Assembly: GCF_900091855.1 (NCBI RefSeq)
Contig: NZ_FMCH01000537.1
Location: 1 to 32,488 of the forward strand
Reading direction: 5' to 3'
DNA from: Streptomyces sp. DvalAA-14
GTDB lineage: Bacteria; Actinomycetota; Actinomycetes; Streptomycetales; Streptomycetaceae
DNA: 32,488 nucleotides
Shown: piece by piece, positions 1 to 7,572 of the stretch
How positions within the stretch are numbered: position 1 is the stretch's first letter
Layout: the number at the start of each line of letters is the position of its first letter
The notes under the pieces: generated by a model
Databases searched by the model: none
Told to the model about the DNA's origin: nothing
What the model saw: the letters and a program-made list of their open reading frames with translations, nothing else
Made by a program: the position numbers and the translations under genes

Positions 1-222
1 GTCAGCGAGACCAAGGACGGCAAGGTCTCCGACCTGAAGGCCGGCCAGTCGGTGACCGTCCGCGGCGCCCAGCAGTCCAACGGCGACATCAAGGCCACCA
101 CCGTCACCCAGGGCAGCCCGACCGGCGGCTTCGGGGGCTTCGGCGGGTTCGGCGGCCGGGGCGGCGCGGCCGGCGCGACGGGCGGGACCGCTGCGGGCGG
201 CGGGACCGGCGGCGGGAACTGA
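1..222 (+). CDS. DUF5666-like domain protein, C-terminal fragment (5' end outside window)
   Basis: The window opens inside this frame, which runs without a stop to a TGA at 220-222, giving the last 73 residues. The visible part reads as a small beta-rich segment (KDGKVSDLKAGQSVTVRG, then NGDIKATTVTQG), typical of the OB-like DUF5666 repeat found in exported actinobacterial proteins. A Gly/Phe/Ala tail with GGFGGFGG and GGG runs follows. Such proteins are usually secreted or membrane-anchored, but the N-terminus that would show a signal peptide is missing. It lies 167 bp upstream of a response regulator/kinase pair in the same direction, an arrangement that suggests a cell-envelope role; that link is inferred. 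The family name rests on pattern recognition only. Confidence 0.65.
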   Translation, partial: VSETKDGKVSDLKAGQSVTVRGAQQSNGDIKATTVTQGSPTGGFGGFGGFGGRGGAAGATGGTAAGGGTGGGN

Positions 223-240
223 TTCCGCGCTTACCTTCCA

Positions 241-287
241 GGGCGTACGGTGCAGCGGCCGACATTTCGCCGCGGCGCCGTACGCCC
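241..287. promoter_or_regulatory. Perfect 10-bp inverted repeat between the DUF5666-like gene and the response regulator
   Basis: The arms gggcgtacgg (241-250) and ccgtacgccc (278-287) are exact reverse complements separated by 27 bases. The position, just after the stop of the upstream gene and about 100 bp before the response regulator start, fits either a weak terminator or a regulator binding site. There is no T-run after the repeat. Short direct repeats follow it (cgccgtatccg twice at about 291-313, and gtacgacc twice at about 340-353). Confidence 0.45.
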
Positions 288-389
288 GTCCGCCGTATCC
301 GCGCCGTATCCGCGCCGCGCCCGTAGCACCGCGACACCCGTACGACCGTACGACCGCACCCGCTCCACCCGGCCCCAGGAGGTTGTTCC

Positions 390-1139
390 ATGGACACACC
401 CGAGGCCAGCCTGCTGGTCGTGGACGACGAGCCGAACATCCGCGAACTGCTCTCCGCGTCCCTGCGGTTCGTCGGCTTCAAGGTCGTCTCCGCCGCCTCC
501 GGGGCGGACGCGCTGGCCGCGGTCGCCCGGGAACGGCCGGATCTGGTGGTGCTCGACGTCATGCTGCCCGACATGTCGGGTTTCGCGGTCGTCCAGCGGC
601 TGCGCGAGGAGTCCGGACCGCACGCCCGGACCGCCGCCGGGGTGCCCGACCGGCTGCCGGTGCTCTTCCTCACCGCCAAGGACGGCGTGGAGGACAAGAT
701 CAGCGGGCTGACGGCGGGCGGCGACGACTACGTCACCAAACCGTTCAGCCTGGAGGAGCTGATCGCCCGGATCCGGGCGATCCTGCGCCGCACCGGCGGC
801 CCCACCGACGACGGCCGGCTGGTGGCCGGCGACCTCGTGCTGGACCCGGTCGGCCACCAGGTGACCCGGGCCGGGCGACCGGTCTCCCTGTCACCGACCG
901 AGTTCAAGCTGCTGGCCTACCTGATGGCCAACAGCGACCGGGTGGTCTCCAAGCTGCAGATCCTCGACCACGTGTGGGCCTACGACTTCGGCGGCGACCT
1001 GAGCATCGTCGAGTCCTACATCTCGTATGTGCGGCGCAAGGTGGACTCGGGGGCGGACGGGGCGGCCAAGCTCATCCACACGGTGCGGGGCGTCGGGTAC
1101 GTGCTGCGCCGGCCGGCCGCGGTCCCGGCCCAGGGCTGA
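390..1139 (+). CDS. OmpR/PhoB-family response regulator
   Basis: This is a 249-residue two-component response regulator. The receiver domain (about 7-135) shows the acidic pair in VVDDEPN (D12/D13), the phospho-acceptor D56 in VVLDVMLPD, and the conserved Lys in YVTKPF (about K117). It has an unusual insertion of roughly 12 residues (about 77-89) before the LFLTAKDG strand. The C-terminal winged helix (about 148-242) has the hallmark segments LSPTEFKLLAYLM and IHTVRGVGYVLR of OmpR/PhoB regulators. The ATG follows an excellent Shine-Dalgarno aggagg (377-382). The kinase gene begins 10 bp after the stop, so the two are almost certainly co-transcribed and form a cognate pair. The signal and target genes are not evident. 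Similar Streptomyces pairs sit beside envelope genes. Confidence 0.95.
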   Translation: MDTPEASLLVVDDEPNIRELLSASLRFVGFKVVSAASGADALAAVARERPDLVVLDVMLPDMSGFAVVQRLREESGPHARTAAGVPDRLPVLFLTAKDGVEDKISGLTAGGDDYVTKPFSLEELIARIRAILRRTGGPTDDGRLVAGDLVLDPVGHQVTRAGRPVSLSPTEFKLLAYLMANSDRVVSKLQILDHVWAYDFGGDLSIVESYISYVRRKVDSGADGAAKLIHTVRGVGYVLRRPAAVPAQG

Positions 1140-1149
1140 GGTGCGCGAG

Positions 1150-2790
1150 ATGAGCGCGCCGCCGGGGGCGGCCGGGAGGCCGGGAACGGCGGGATCCCCG
1201 GGCAGACCGGGGGCGGCCGGGAGGGCGGGGCGGCCCGGGACGCTCCGGGCGCGGCTGTCCGCGGTCCGGCTGCGGCCGTCGGCGATCTCGCTCCGCTCCC
1301 GGCTGGTCCTGCTGTCCCTGCTCCTGGTGCTGCTCGGCCTCGCGGTGAGCGACACCGTCGTGCTCGGCTCGGTGCGCGGCCGGCTGGAACAGCGGGTGGA
1401 CCAGCAGCTCCAGCGCTACGGGCAGCCGCTCGCCCAGCGGCTCGGCACCGACGGGATTCCCGCGCCGCGCTTCATCCGCTCCAACGGCACCGGCGGCGGG
1501 ACCCGGCCGTGGCTGCCGAGCCAGTTCGTGGTGGCCTTCGCGGCGGCCGACGGCCGGGTGTCCGACCAGTTCCGGCTCCCGGTGGCGGCCGGCGACCCCC
1601 GCCCGCTGTGGCCGTCGATGGACGCGACCGCGCTCCGGTCCCACCTGGACAAGCCGTTCGACGTGTCCAGCGACCACGGCGGCGGCAGCTGGCGGGTGCT
1701 GATCGTGCCGGTGAGCGTGCCGGCCGGCGACTCCTCCGGTGCGGTGACCCGCAACGGGACGGCGGTCTCGGCGCTGCCGGCCGGCGTGGTGGTGGCCGCC
1801 TCGCTGGACGACGTGGCCTCCACCACCAGCCGGCTGAGCACCGGCTTCCTGCTGATCGGGGCGGTGGTGGCGGCGCTGCTCGGGGTCGCCGCCTGGTTCG
1901 CGATCCGGGCCGGCCTGCGTCCGCTGCGGCAGATCGAGGCGACCGCCGCCGAGATCGCGGCCGGCCGGCCGCTGTCGCACCGTATGCCGGCCGCCTCACC
2001 GCGGACCGAGACCGGCCGGCTGTCGTCGGCCCTGAACGGCATGCTCGCCCAGATCGAGTCGGCGTTCGCGGCCCGCGCCGCCTCCGAGGAGCAGATGCGG
2101 CGCTTCGTCGCCGACGCCAGCCACGAACTGCGCACGCCGCTGGCCGGGATCCGCGGCTTCGCCGAGCTCTACCGGATGGGCGCGCTGCCCGACGAGGCCG
2201 ATGTGCGGCGCACCATGGCCCGGATCGAGAGCGAGGCGGTACGGCTCGGCGGCCTGGTCGAGGACCTGCTGACCCTGGTCCGGATGGACGAGCAGCGGCC
2301 GGTCCAGCTGGCCCCGATGGACCTGCGCACGCTGGCGGTCGACGCCCTGCACGACACCACCGCCCTCGATCCGTCCCGCGCGGTGTCGCTGACCGGCCCC
2401 GGCGGCCCCGGCACCCCGCCCGGCCCGGCCCTCGTCCTCGGCGACGAGGCCCGGCTGCGGCAGGTCGTCGCCAACCTCGTCGGCAACGCCGTCGCCCACA
2501 CCCCGCCGGGCACGCCGGTCCGCATCGGCGTCGGCACCCTGGCCGGCCACGGTGTGCTGGAGGTGGCCGACGCCGGCCCCGGCCTGACTCCCGACCAGGC
2601 CGCCCGCGTCTTCGAACGCTTCTACCGCGTCGACGCCTCCCGCAGCCGCCAGCGCGGCGGCGGCGCCGGCCTCGGCCTGTCCATCGCCGCCGCACTGATC
2701 AGCGCCCACCGGGGCCACGTCGAACTCGACACCACCCCGGGCCGCGGCGCCACCTTCCGCGTCCGCCTCCCGTCGGCCCGCCAGCCCTGA
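1150..2790 (+). CDS. Two-component sensor histidine kinase with collagen-like N-terminal tract
   Basis: This 546-residue membrane kinase is paired with the preceding regulator. In order it has a Gly-X-Y-rich N-terminal extension (6-32), a transmembrane helix (about 52-74), an extracytoplasmic sensor region (about 75-230), a second transmembrane helix (about 234-256), HAMP (to about 310), a DHp helix with the phospho-acceptor His in DASHELRTPLAG (H325), and HATPase_c with N-box NLVGNAVAHTPPG (about 442) and G-boxes DAGPG and GGAGLGLS. All catalytic motifs are intact. The ATG at 1150 is preceded by gaggtg (1138-1143), which overlaps the regulator's stop, implying translational coupling. An in-frame GTG at 1141 is the alternative. 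No later ATG/GTG exists before the first membrane helix, so the Gly-rich extension must be translated unless a CTG is used. Confidence 0.93.
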   Translation: MSAPPGAAGRPGTAGSPGRPGAAGRAGRPGTLRARLSAVRLRPSAISLRSRLVLLSLLLVLLGLAVSDTVVLGSVRGRLEQRVDQQLQRYGQPLAQRLGTDGIPAPRFIRSNGTGGGTRPWLPSQFVVAFAAADGRVSDQFRLPVAAGDPRPLWPSMDATALRSHLDKPFDVSSDHGGGSWRVLIVPVSVPAGDSSGAVTRNGTAVSALPAGVVVAASLDDVASTTSRLSTGFLLIGAVVAALLGVAAWFAIRAGLRPLRQIEATAAEIAAGRPLSHRMPAASPRTETGRLSSALNGMLAQIESAFAARAASEEQMRRFVADASHELRTPLAGIRGFAELYRMGALPDEADVRRTMARIESEAVRLGGLVEDLLTLVRMDEQRPVQLAPMDLRTLAVDALHDTTALDPSRAVSLTGPGGPGTPPGPALVLGDEARLRQVVANLVGNAVAHTPPGTPVRIGVGTLAGHGVLEVADAGPGLTPDQAARVFERFYRVDASRSRQRGGGAGLGLSIAAALISAHRGHVELDTTPGRGATFRVRLPSARQP

Positions 2791-2804
2791 GGCCCGGCCC
2801 CGGA

Positions 2805-3230
2805 TCAGCCGAGGCTGTCCTGGAAGCTGCTCGCACCCAGGTCGGCCACCGCGGCCGTGCGGACCTTCGGGCACGACTGCCGCGACGCGTCGTCGAGGTC
2901 CGCCGCCGTGCGGGGCTTCTGCTCCGGGTGCTCGCCGATCCAGTTCGCGAGCTCGACCGCGAAGTCGGCCTCCGCGCCGGCCGCCGAACCGTCGCCCTTG
3001 AGCCTCGGCTCCAGCTTCCCCAGGAAGGCGCAGAACTGCGCGCCGTCCACCGGATTCCCGTCGTCCGCCGTCTGCGCGCCGCTGGTCCCCGCCGCACCGG
3101 TCGCGGCGGTCGTCGCCCCCGCCGCCGTCCCCGGCGCCGACGAGTGTCCCCCGCCCGAACCCGACCCGCCCGAACCGCACCCGCACAAGGCCAGCACCAG
3201 CAGCAGAGCGATCGAGGCCGTACGTCTCAT
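2805..3230 (-). CDS. Small secreted lipoprotein of unknown function
   Basis: This 141-residue protein has an Arg-containing n-region (MRRTAS), a short hydrophobic core (IALLLVLAL) and a lipobox-like LCGC at about residues 15-18. A Gly/Ser/Ala/Thr-rich linker of about 45 residues follows. The remaining 80 residues are folded-looking, with two cysteines (in AQFCAFLG and RQSCPKV) that could form a disulphide. The protein is predicted to be lipid-anchored on the outer face of the membrane. The ATG has a strong G-run Shine-Dalgarno (ggggggatc) just upstream. It is convergent with the histidine kinase gene, with only 14 bp between stops. No catalytic motif or known family was recognised. Confidence 0.8.
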   Translation of the reverse strand: MRRTASIALLLVLALCGCGSGGSGSGGGHSSAPGTAAGATTAATGAAGTSGAQTADDGNPVDGAQFCAFLGKLEPRLKGDGSAAGAEADFAVELANWIGEHPEQKPRTAADLDDASRQSCPKVRTAAVADLGASSFQDSLG

Positions 3231-3372
3231 GATCCCCCCCAACGGACGCCACCGCGGCGTGTCGGCGGCGAACACCAACGACCCGCCCCCACCCTGTCCC
3301 CCCGTCACCGCCCAGCTACGCCACCGCGATCCCCCGGCTTCGTCCGTACGGCGTACGACCACCGGCCCCCGG

Positions 3373-5394
3373 TCACTTCGGCTTGCGTTCCAGCGCGACG
3401 ACGACGGTCGCGTGGAATCGGTCCACCGCCTCGTCGACGCTGCGGATGAAGCCGGACTCGGCGTTGCCCCGCGTGCTGCCCATCCCCTTGAACAGCGACA
3501 GCCGGAAGCCGGTGATGGCGGCGGGCGGCTTGGGCAGCAGGTCGGCGGGCTCGGGGCGCAGCCGCTCCAGGGTGCCGCGCGGTCCGCCGGACGGGCCGTC
3601 CACCAGGGATTCCACGTGCACATCGGCCGGGGCGTCGGCGAGTTGCCGTACCAGCCGCTTCACCCAGGTCAGCGGGTGGCCGCTGTCCGGCGCGGGGATC
3701 TCGAGGGATGTCCGCAGCTTGCCGGTGCGCAGGTCGGCGCCCAGCGTGACGACACCGGGGCTGTCCTGGATCTTGACCTCGGCGTGCAGCAGGCCCTCCC
3801 GGCACAGGCGGTCGGCGAGCGCGGCCCGGCGGGAGTGCGGGTCGCTGCCGCGCCTGGCCTTCTGCACCGGCAGCACTTTCTGGCCGAGTTCGCCGCCGAG
3901 CCGCAGGCACACCTGGCGGATCAGCCGTTCCCAGCTCTCCACCACCTCCACCGCCCGCGCGTCCCCCTCGCACAGGGTCTCGGCGTCGATGGCGTTGCGG
4001 ACCGGCACCCAGGCCGGGCCCATGTTCTGGAAGCCGTGGCAGCCCGAGTTGTCGTGCTGGAGGTAGAGCAGCAGCTCCTGGAGCAGCCAGGCGTGCGCGG
4101 CGTTGCCGACGCCCTCGTGCCGGATCAGCATCTGCGCCTGGTGTGTGACCTCGGCCCACGACAGGTGCCACAGCGCGACCTTGTTCCGGCGGCGCCCGTC
4201 GATCCGTACCTCCACCAGCGGACTGCCCTCCAGAGCAACGTCGTTGGAGAGGGTGATCACCGCTTCCCAGCCGCGCCGGGCGGCTATGTCGGTGTAGTCC
4301 TGCACCTGGGCGGTGCGCAGCGGGTTGCCGTTGGTCTTCGTCTCCACCAGCGCCGTCCACAACTTGCCCGCCCGCTCGACCCGGATCAGCCCGTCCGGCC
4401 GCCTCGGGGCGTCGCCGTGCCGCAGCGGCACCTCGGTGAAGGTCTCCATCCGCCCGGCCGGCGCCCCGAAGCCGGCCGTCAACCGTCGACCGAACTCGGG
4501 GACTTGGGCCATCACGGCGAGCAGGACGGAGGTGGCCCTGGTCTCGCGTTCGTGGTCGCTCTTCAGCGTGCCGACCGGGAAGAGCCGGGCCGGGCGCCAC
4601 GCGTCGTTCTCGGCCAGCGATGTGCGGGCCACCGCGGGAAGGGTCACCTTCTTGCGGGCGGTGCGCGGGCGTTGGGGGGCCGCCGGCGCGGCCGGCTCCG
4701 GTCGGCTCGGTGGGTCGGGCTGCTGCGCCCGGACCGGCTGCGTGGTGGGTGCGGGCCCGGGCGCGGTCAGCGTCTTGGGCGGGAGGAGATCCGCTGCCGG
4801 CAGCGCCGGCTCGCCCTCGGTCAGGGCGTCGCCCTGATCCGTCTCGCCGTCGTCGTCCACGTCGATGCCGAAGTCGGTCGCCAGGCCGGCGAGTCCGGAG
4901 GCGTAGCCCTGGCCGACCGCCCGGAACTTCCAGCCGCCGTCGCGCCGGTACAGCTCGCCGAAGATGACCGCCCGCATCTCCTGCGCGTCCTCGACGGAGA
5001 ATCCGAGCAGTGTCTCGCCGGTGCGGTCGGCGAGGGTGAAGCGCAGATCGTCCAGATCCCCGAAGCCGGAGCCGCCGTAGCGGCTGGCCGCCAGCACGAC
5101 CCGCTCGACGTCCTCGGGCATCGCGGTGAGATCGAGGCTGATCCGGTCCTCGCTGCCGTTCGCCGTCGGCGCCTTGCCCAGCAGCTGCACGCTGCCGTCG
5201 GCAGCCGCCGGGTGGTTGTAGAAGTAGAAGTCGTCCTCACTGCGGACCTTGCCGTCGCCGTCGAGCAGCAGCACCGACACATCGGCGTCCCCGTCCCCGC
5301 TGGCGCTGCTCCAGCCCAGGCCGGCGATTACTCCGCCAGGGTCCTCGCTGAGTGCCGCCAGCCCGACATTGGTGCCTCTGACCATTTCCCGCAT
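3373..5394 (-). CDS. TerD-family stress protein fused to a PD-(D/E)XK-like C-terminal domain
   Basis: This 673-residue protein begins with a TerD domain (about 1-185) with the family segments DVSVLLLDGDGKVRSEDDF, VERVVLAASRY, AVIFGELYRR and GWKFRAVGQGYASGLAGLA. TerD proteins are calcium-binding stress proteins linked to tellurite and other stress resistance. A Pro/Ala-rich linker (about 190-250) leads to a second folded region. There RPDGLIRV (about 330) followed by LVETKTNGN (about 350) has the D...ExK spacing of PD-(D/E)XK nucleases, and the C-terminal segments (KVLPVQKARRGSDP onward) resemble nothing certain. Ter-associated nuclease-like domains are known in actinobacteria. The start is either the ATG at 5394 or the one at 5385; the latter has gggaa upstream. 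It is transcribed alone. The TerD call is firm and the nuclease call is by motif only. Confidence 0.88.
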   Translation of the reverse strand: MREMVRGTNVGLAALSEDPGGVIAGLGWSSASGDGDADVSVLLLDGDGKVRSEDDFYFYNHPAAADGSVQLLGKAPTANGSEDRISLDLTAMPEDVERVVLAASRYGGSGFGDLDDLRFTLADRTGETLLGFSVEDAQEMRAVIFGELYRRDGGWKFRAVGQGYASGLAGLATDFGIDVDDDGETDQGDALTEGEPALPAADLLPPKTLTAPGPAPTTQPVRAQQPDPPSRPEPAAPAAPQRPRTARKKVTLPAVARTSLAENDAWRPARLFPVGTLKSDHERETRATSVLLAVMAQVPEFGRRLTAGFGAPAGRMETFTEVPLRHGDAPRRPDGLIRVERAGKLWTALVETKTNGNPLRTAQVQDYTDIAARRGWEAVITLSNDVALEGSPLVEVRIDGRRRNKVALWHLSWAEVTHQAQMLIRHEGVGNAAHAWLLQELLLYLQHDNSGCHGFQNMGPAWVPVRNAIDAETLCEGDARAVEVVESWERLIRQVCLRLGGELGQKVLPVQKARRGSDPHSRRAALADRLCREGLLHAEVKIQDSPGVVTLGADLRTGKLRTSLEIPAPDSGHPLTWVKRLVRQLADAPADVHVESLVDGPSGGPRGTLERLRPEPADLLPKPPAAITGFRLSLFKGMGSTRGNAESGFIRSVDEAVDRFHATVVVALERKPK

Positions 5395-5528
5395 ATGCCC
5401 CGCCCCGCCCGCCCCGCCGTACGTGCCGTGTGACCCAGCCCACATCCCTGTTGTGGGGAGTCCGCACACTACCGCCGCCGGCGCGGCCTCGATGCCCCTT
5501 CGTCCCGATTGCTCCGGGGGGCCGGCCG

Positions 5529-5855
5529 TTACGGGCGGAAGCGGCGGGTAGCCGGGTGGTCCTGGGCGGCGGCGACGGGGAAGTCGGCGCGGGCGAAGGT
5601 TGCGCCCGGGTCGGTCGGCGGCAGGTCGGGGCCGGCGATCCGTTCCGCGGTCTCGTCCACCGTTCGGGTGAGGTCGTCGTCATCGGTCGGATCCGCCCGG
5701 ATTCCGGGCACACCGCAGGGCGCCAACCGCTCGTCGTCGCGGCCGCGGACGGCCACCGCGGCCCCCTCGGCGGGCAGTCCGCGGGCGATGGCCAGGCCGA
5801 TTCCGCGCGTACTGCCGGTAACAAAAGTGGTCTTTCCCGCGAGTCCGAGATCCAC
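5529..5855 (-). pseudogene. Truncated short-chain dehydrogenase/reductase remnant
   Basis: The frame encodes only 108 residues from a GTG start. It opens exactly like an SDR enzyme: LAGKTTFVTGSTRGIGLAIA gives the TGxxxGIG cofactor motif, and EGAAVAVRGRDDERL ends the second strand. Homology fades after about residue 75 (TVDETAERIAGPDL), where the NNAG motif and later the catalytic Ser-Tyr-Lys should follow. Instead about 30 unrelated residues lead to a TAA. SDR enzymes are normally near 250 residues, so this piece cannot be an active oxidoreductase. It is probably the product of an internal deletion. The start lies 77 bp from the divergent Ppx/GppA-type gene. Confidence 0.7.
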
Positions 5856-5932
5856 GGCCGTATCATCCCCTTGTGATACTCCTGACGAACGTACCTTCGA
5901 CTGATTCCCCGGACTCGGGGTATTCGGCGTCC

Positions 5933-6952
5933 ATGCGTTGTGGAGTGCTCGACATCGGTTCGCAGTCCGCCCAGTTGCGGATCGTCGATCTGCTCCCCGG
6001 TCTGCCGCCGCAGGAGGTCACCACGGTCAAGCAGCCGGTGCGCATCGGTGAGGGCACCGACCGCGGCGGCGTCGTGGGGCCCGAGGCGGTGCGCCGGCTG
6101 GTGCGTGCGGTGACGGCGGCGGTGGCGGCCGCGAAGGCGCACGGGGTGGACACGCTCTACCCGTTCGTCACCTCCGCGGTGCGGGACGCGGCCAACCGCG
6201 ATGAGATTCTACGCGCGGTGAGCAGCGCCTGCGGGGTCCAACTCGCCACCATGACCGGCGAGGAGGAGGCGCGGCTGACCTTCCTCGCGGCGCGCTCCTG
6301 GTACGGCTGGTCGGCCGGCCCGATGCTGCTCGCCGACATCGGCGGCGGCTCGCTGGAGATCGCCTACGGCCGCGGCGGCGAGCCGTCCTTCGCGGTGTCC
6401 CTGCCGCTGGGTGCCGGCCGGCTGACCCGGCATCACCTCCCGCAGGCCCAACCGCCGTACGGCAAGGGGGATATCCGCTCCCTCCAGCGGCACATCAGGT
6501 CGGTGCTGGCCGGTCCGGCCGCCCTGGTCGCCGGGCAGCCGCAGCCGGCCCTGCGGGTGGCCACCTCCCGCACCTTCACCCAGCTGGCCCGGCTGACCGG
6601 TGCGCCCGCCGCCAAGGCGGGCCCGTACGCCGTCCGCTACCTGGACCGCGCGGAGCTGGCCAAGTGGATCCCCCGGCTGGCCCGGATGACCGCCGCCGAA
6701 CGCACCTTGCTGCCGGGCGTCTCCCAGGCCCGCGCCCACCAGATCCTGGCCGGCGCGGTCGTCGCCGAGACCGTCATGGACCTGCTGCACGTCCAGCGCT
6801 TCACCGTCTGCCCGTGGGCGCTGCGCGACGGCATCTTCCTCGAACACCTCGGCGGCCTGTCCGCGGCGGTCTCCCGGCTGCCGCGCCTGCGCCCCCTGGC
6901 CACGGCGCCGCCGGTGGTCGCCCGCCGGCCGAGGCGGGCGGTCCGCAGCTGA
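5933..6952 (+). CDS. Ppx/GppA phosphatase family protein
   Basis: This 339-residue member of the exopolyphosphatase/guanosine pentaphosphate phosphatase family belongs to the ASKHA ATPase fold. N-terminal phosphate-1 motif [16 protein letters not shown] (about 4-19), [12 protein letters not shown] (about 80) and the phosphate-2 loop [11 protein letters not shown] (about 133) are present, followed by an all-alpha C-terminal half ending near [10 protein letters not shown]. Expected substrates are inorganic polyphosphate or pppGpp; the sequence cannot tell which. The short form without a C-terminal HD domain is usual for the second Ppx of actinobacteria. The ATG at 5933 is preferred because the conserved fold starts there. 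An in-frame GTG at 5873 would add 20 unconserved residues. Confidence 0.9.
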   Translation: MRCGVLDIGSQSAQLRIVDLLPGLPPQEVTTVKQPVRIGEGTDRGGVVGPEAVRRLVRAVTAAVAAAKAHGVDTLYPFVTSAVRDAANRDEILRAVSSACGVQLATMTGEEEARLTFLAARSWYGWSAGPMLLADIGGGSLEIAYGRGGEPSFAVSLPLGAGRLTRHHLPQAQPPYGKGDIRSLQRHIRSVLAGPAALVAGQPQPALRVATSRTFTQLARLTGAPAAKAGPYAVRYLDRAELAKWIPRLARMTAAERTLLPGVSQARAHQILAGAVVAETVMDLLHVQRFTVCPWALRDGIFLEHLGGLSAAVSRLPRLRPLATAPPVVARRPRRAVRS

Positions 6953-6994
6953 CGTTCGGCGGCGGCCCACAGCGGCCCGGGCCCGGACAGCCCT

Positions 6995-7173
6995 TAGGCC
7001 GTGTCTGACAAATCCCGCCTGCCCCGCGACGCCTGGCACGCGCGCTCGCTGCGTTGTCGGGGTCGTCCGAGTAGCCCACTACGAGGACGACCCTCCGCCT
7101 TGCGATCGCACGCACCAGACGCCGCGGGGCCCCGCCCTGCGGGCGGACGGCGCTATTTGTCAGACACGGCCTA
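6995..7173. mobile_element. MITE-like element: 179-bp near-palindrome with perfect 19-bp terminal inverted repeats
   Basis: The ends taggccgtgtctgacaaat (6995-7013) and atttgtcagacacggccta (7155-7173) are exact reverse complements. Inside, further arms pair with few mismatches (ccccgcgacgcctgg against ccagacgccgcgggg; gggtcgtc against gacgaccc; gtag-ccca-ctac at the centre), so nearly the whole element folds into one long hairpin. It contains no coding frame. This structure is that of a non-autonomous transposable element mobilised in trans by a transposase recognising the same ends. The outer TA at each end may be a target-site duplication. It lies 42 bp after the Ppx/GppA-type stop and directly before the metE riboswitch. 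Confidence 0.8.
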
Positions 7174-7184
7174 GGCTGGGCCGC

Positions 7185-7385
7185 GCAGCTGGTTCGCGTC
7201 CGTCCGCCAGGCGGGAGGCGTCGTAAGAGGGAACCCGGTGGGAATCCGGGACTGCCCCGCAGCGGTGAGCGGGAACGACCGCCGTCCTACGCACTGGGTC
7301 CGTCAAGGGCCTGGGAAGCGACGGCCAGTAGGTGTGGGGCCCCTGTCGGGGCGCACGTGCCCGCGAGTCCGAAGACCTGCCCGCT
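7185..7385 (+). ncRNA. Cobalamin (B12) riboswitch upstream of metE
   Basis: The conserved core of the cobalamin aptamer is visible in order: aagagggaacccggtggga, then atccgggactgccccgcagc and ggtgag (about 7225-7268), then cctgggaagc and gacggccagtaggtg (the B12-box region, about 7310-7334), and the closing strand gcgagtccgaagacctgcc (about 7364-7382). Such elements fold around adenosyl- or methylcobalamin and lower expression of the downstream gene. Here that gene is the cobalamin-independent methionine synthase, which is not needed when B12 supports MetH. This is the established logic for actinobacterial metE. The exact 5' edge (P1) is uncertain by about 10 bases. The element begins only about 12 bp after the MITE. 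Confidence 0.93.
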
Positions 7386-7514
7386 GCCCGTGCGCGCGCT
7401 GCCGCGTGTGCGGGGATCCGGAGACCCCGAGGGCGGGTCGGGTCGGCGCAGGGAACGGGCACGCGCCGCGCCGGCCGGGCGCACCGCGAAACGCCCGGGC
7501 CGCGCTCCCTTCAC

Positions 7515-7568
7515 GGCTCTCGGCCGGTCTCCTGGAACCGTCGGGACACATGCTCGCGAAGGAGAGCC
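7515..7568 (+). promoter_or_regulatory. Possible Shine-Dalgarno-sequestering hairpin (expression platform) before metE
   Basis: The metE ribosome binding site aaggag (7559-7564) overlaps two segments that have exact complements just upstream. The sequence ggctctc (7515-7521) pairs with gagagcc (7562-7568), and tctcct (7528-7533) pairs with aggaga (7560-7565). Either helix would hide the Shine-Dalgarno, which would fit translational control by the upstream riboswitch. No intrinsic terminator with a T-run is seen in the 180 bases between aptamer and gene. This is a reading of complementarity only; no folding was computed. Confidence 0.4.
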
Positions 7569-7572
7569 ATCC

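Noticed and set aside
6995..7173. Ordinary bidirectional terminator after the Ppx/GppA-type gene
   Set aside because: The palindrome is 179 bp with exact 19-bp ends and TA flanks, far larger than a terminator; a MITE explains it better, though it may also stop transcription.
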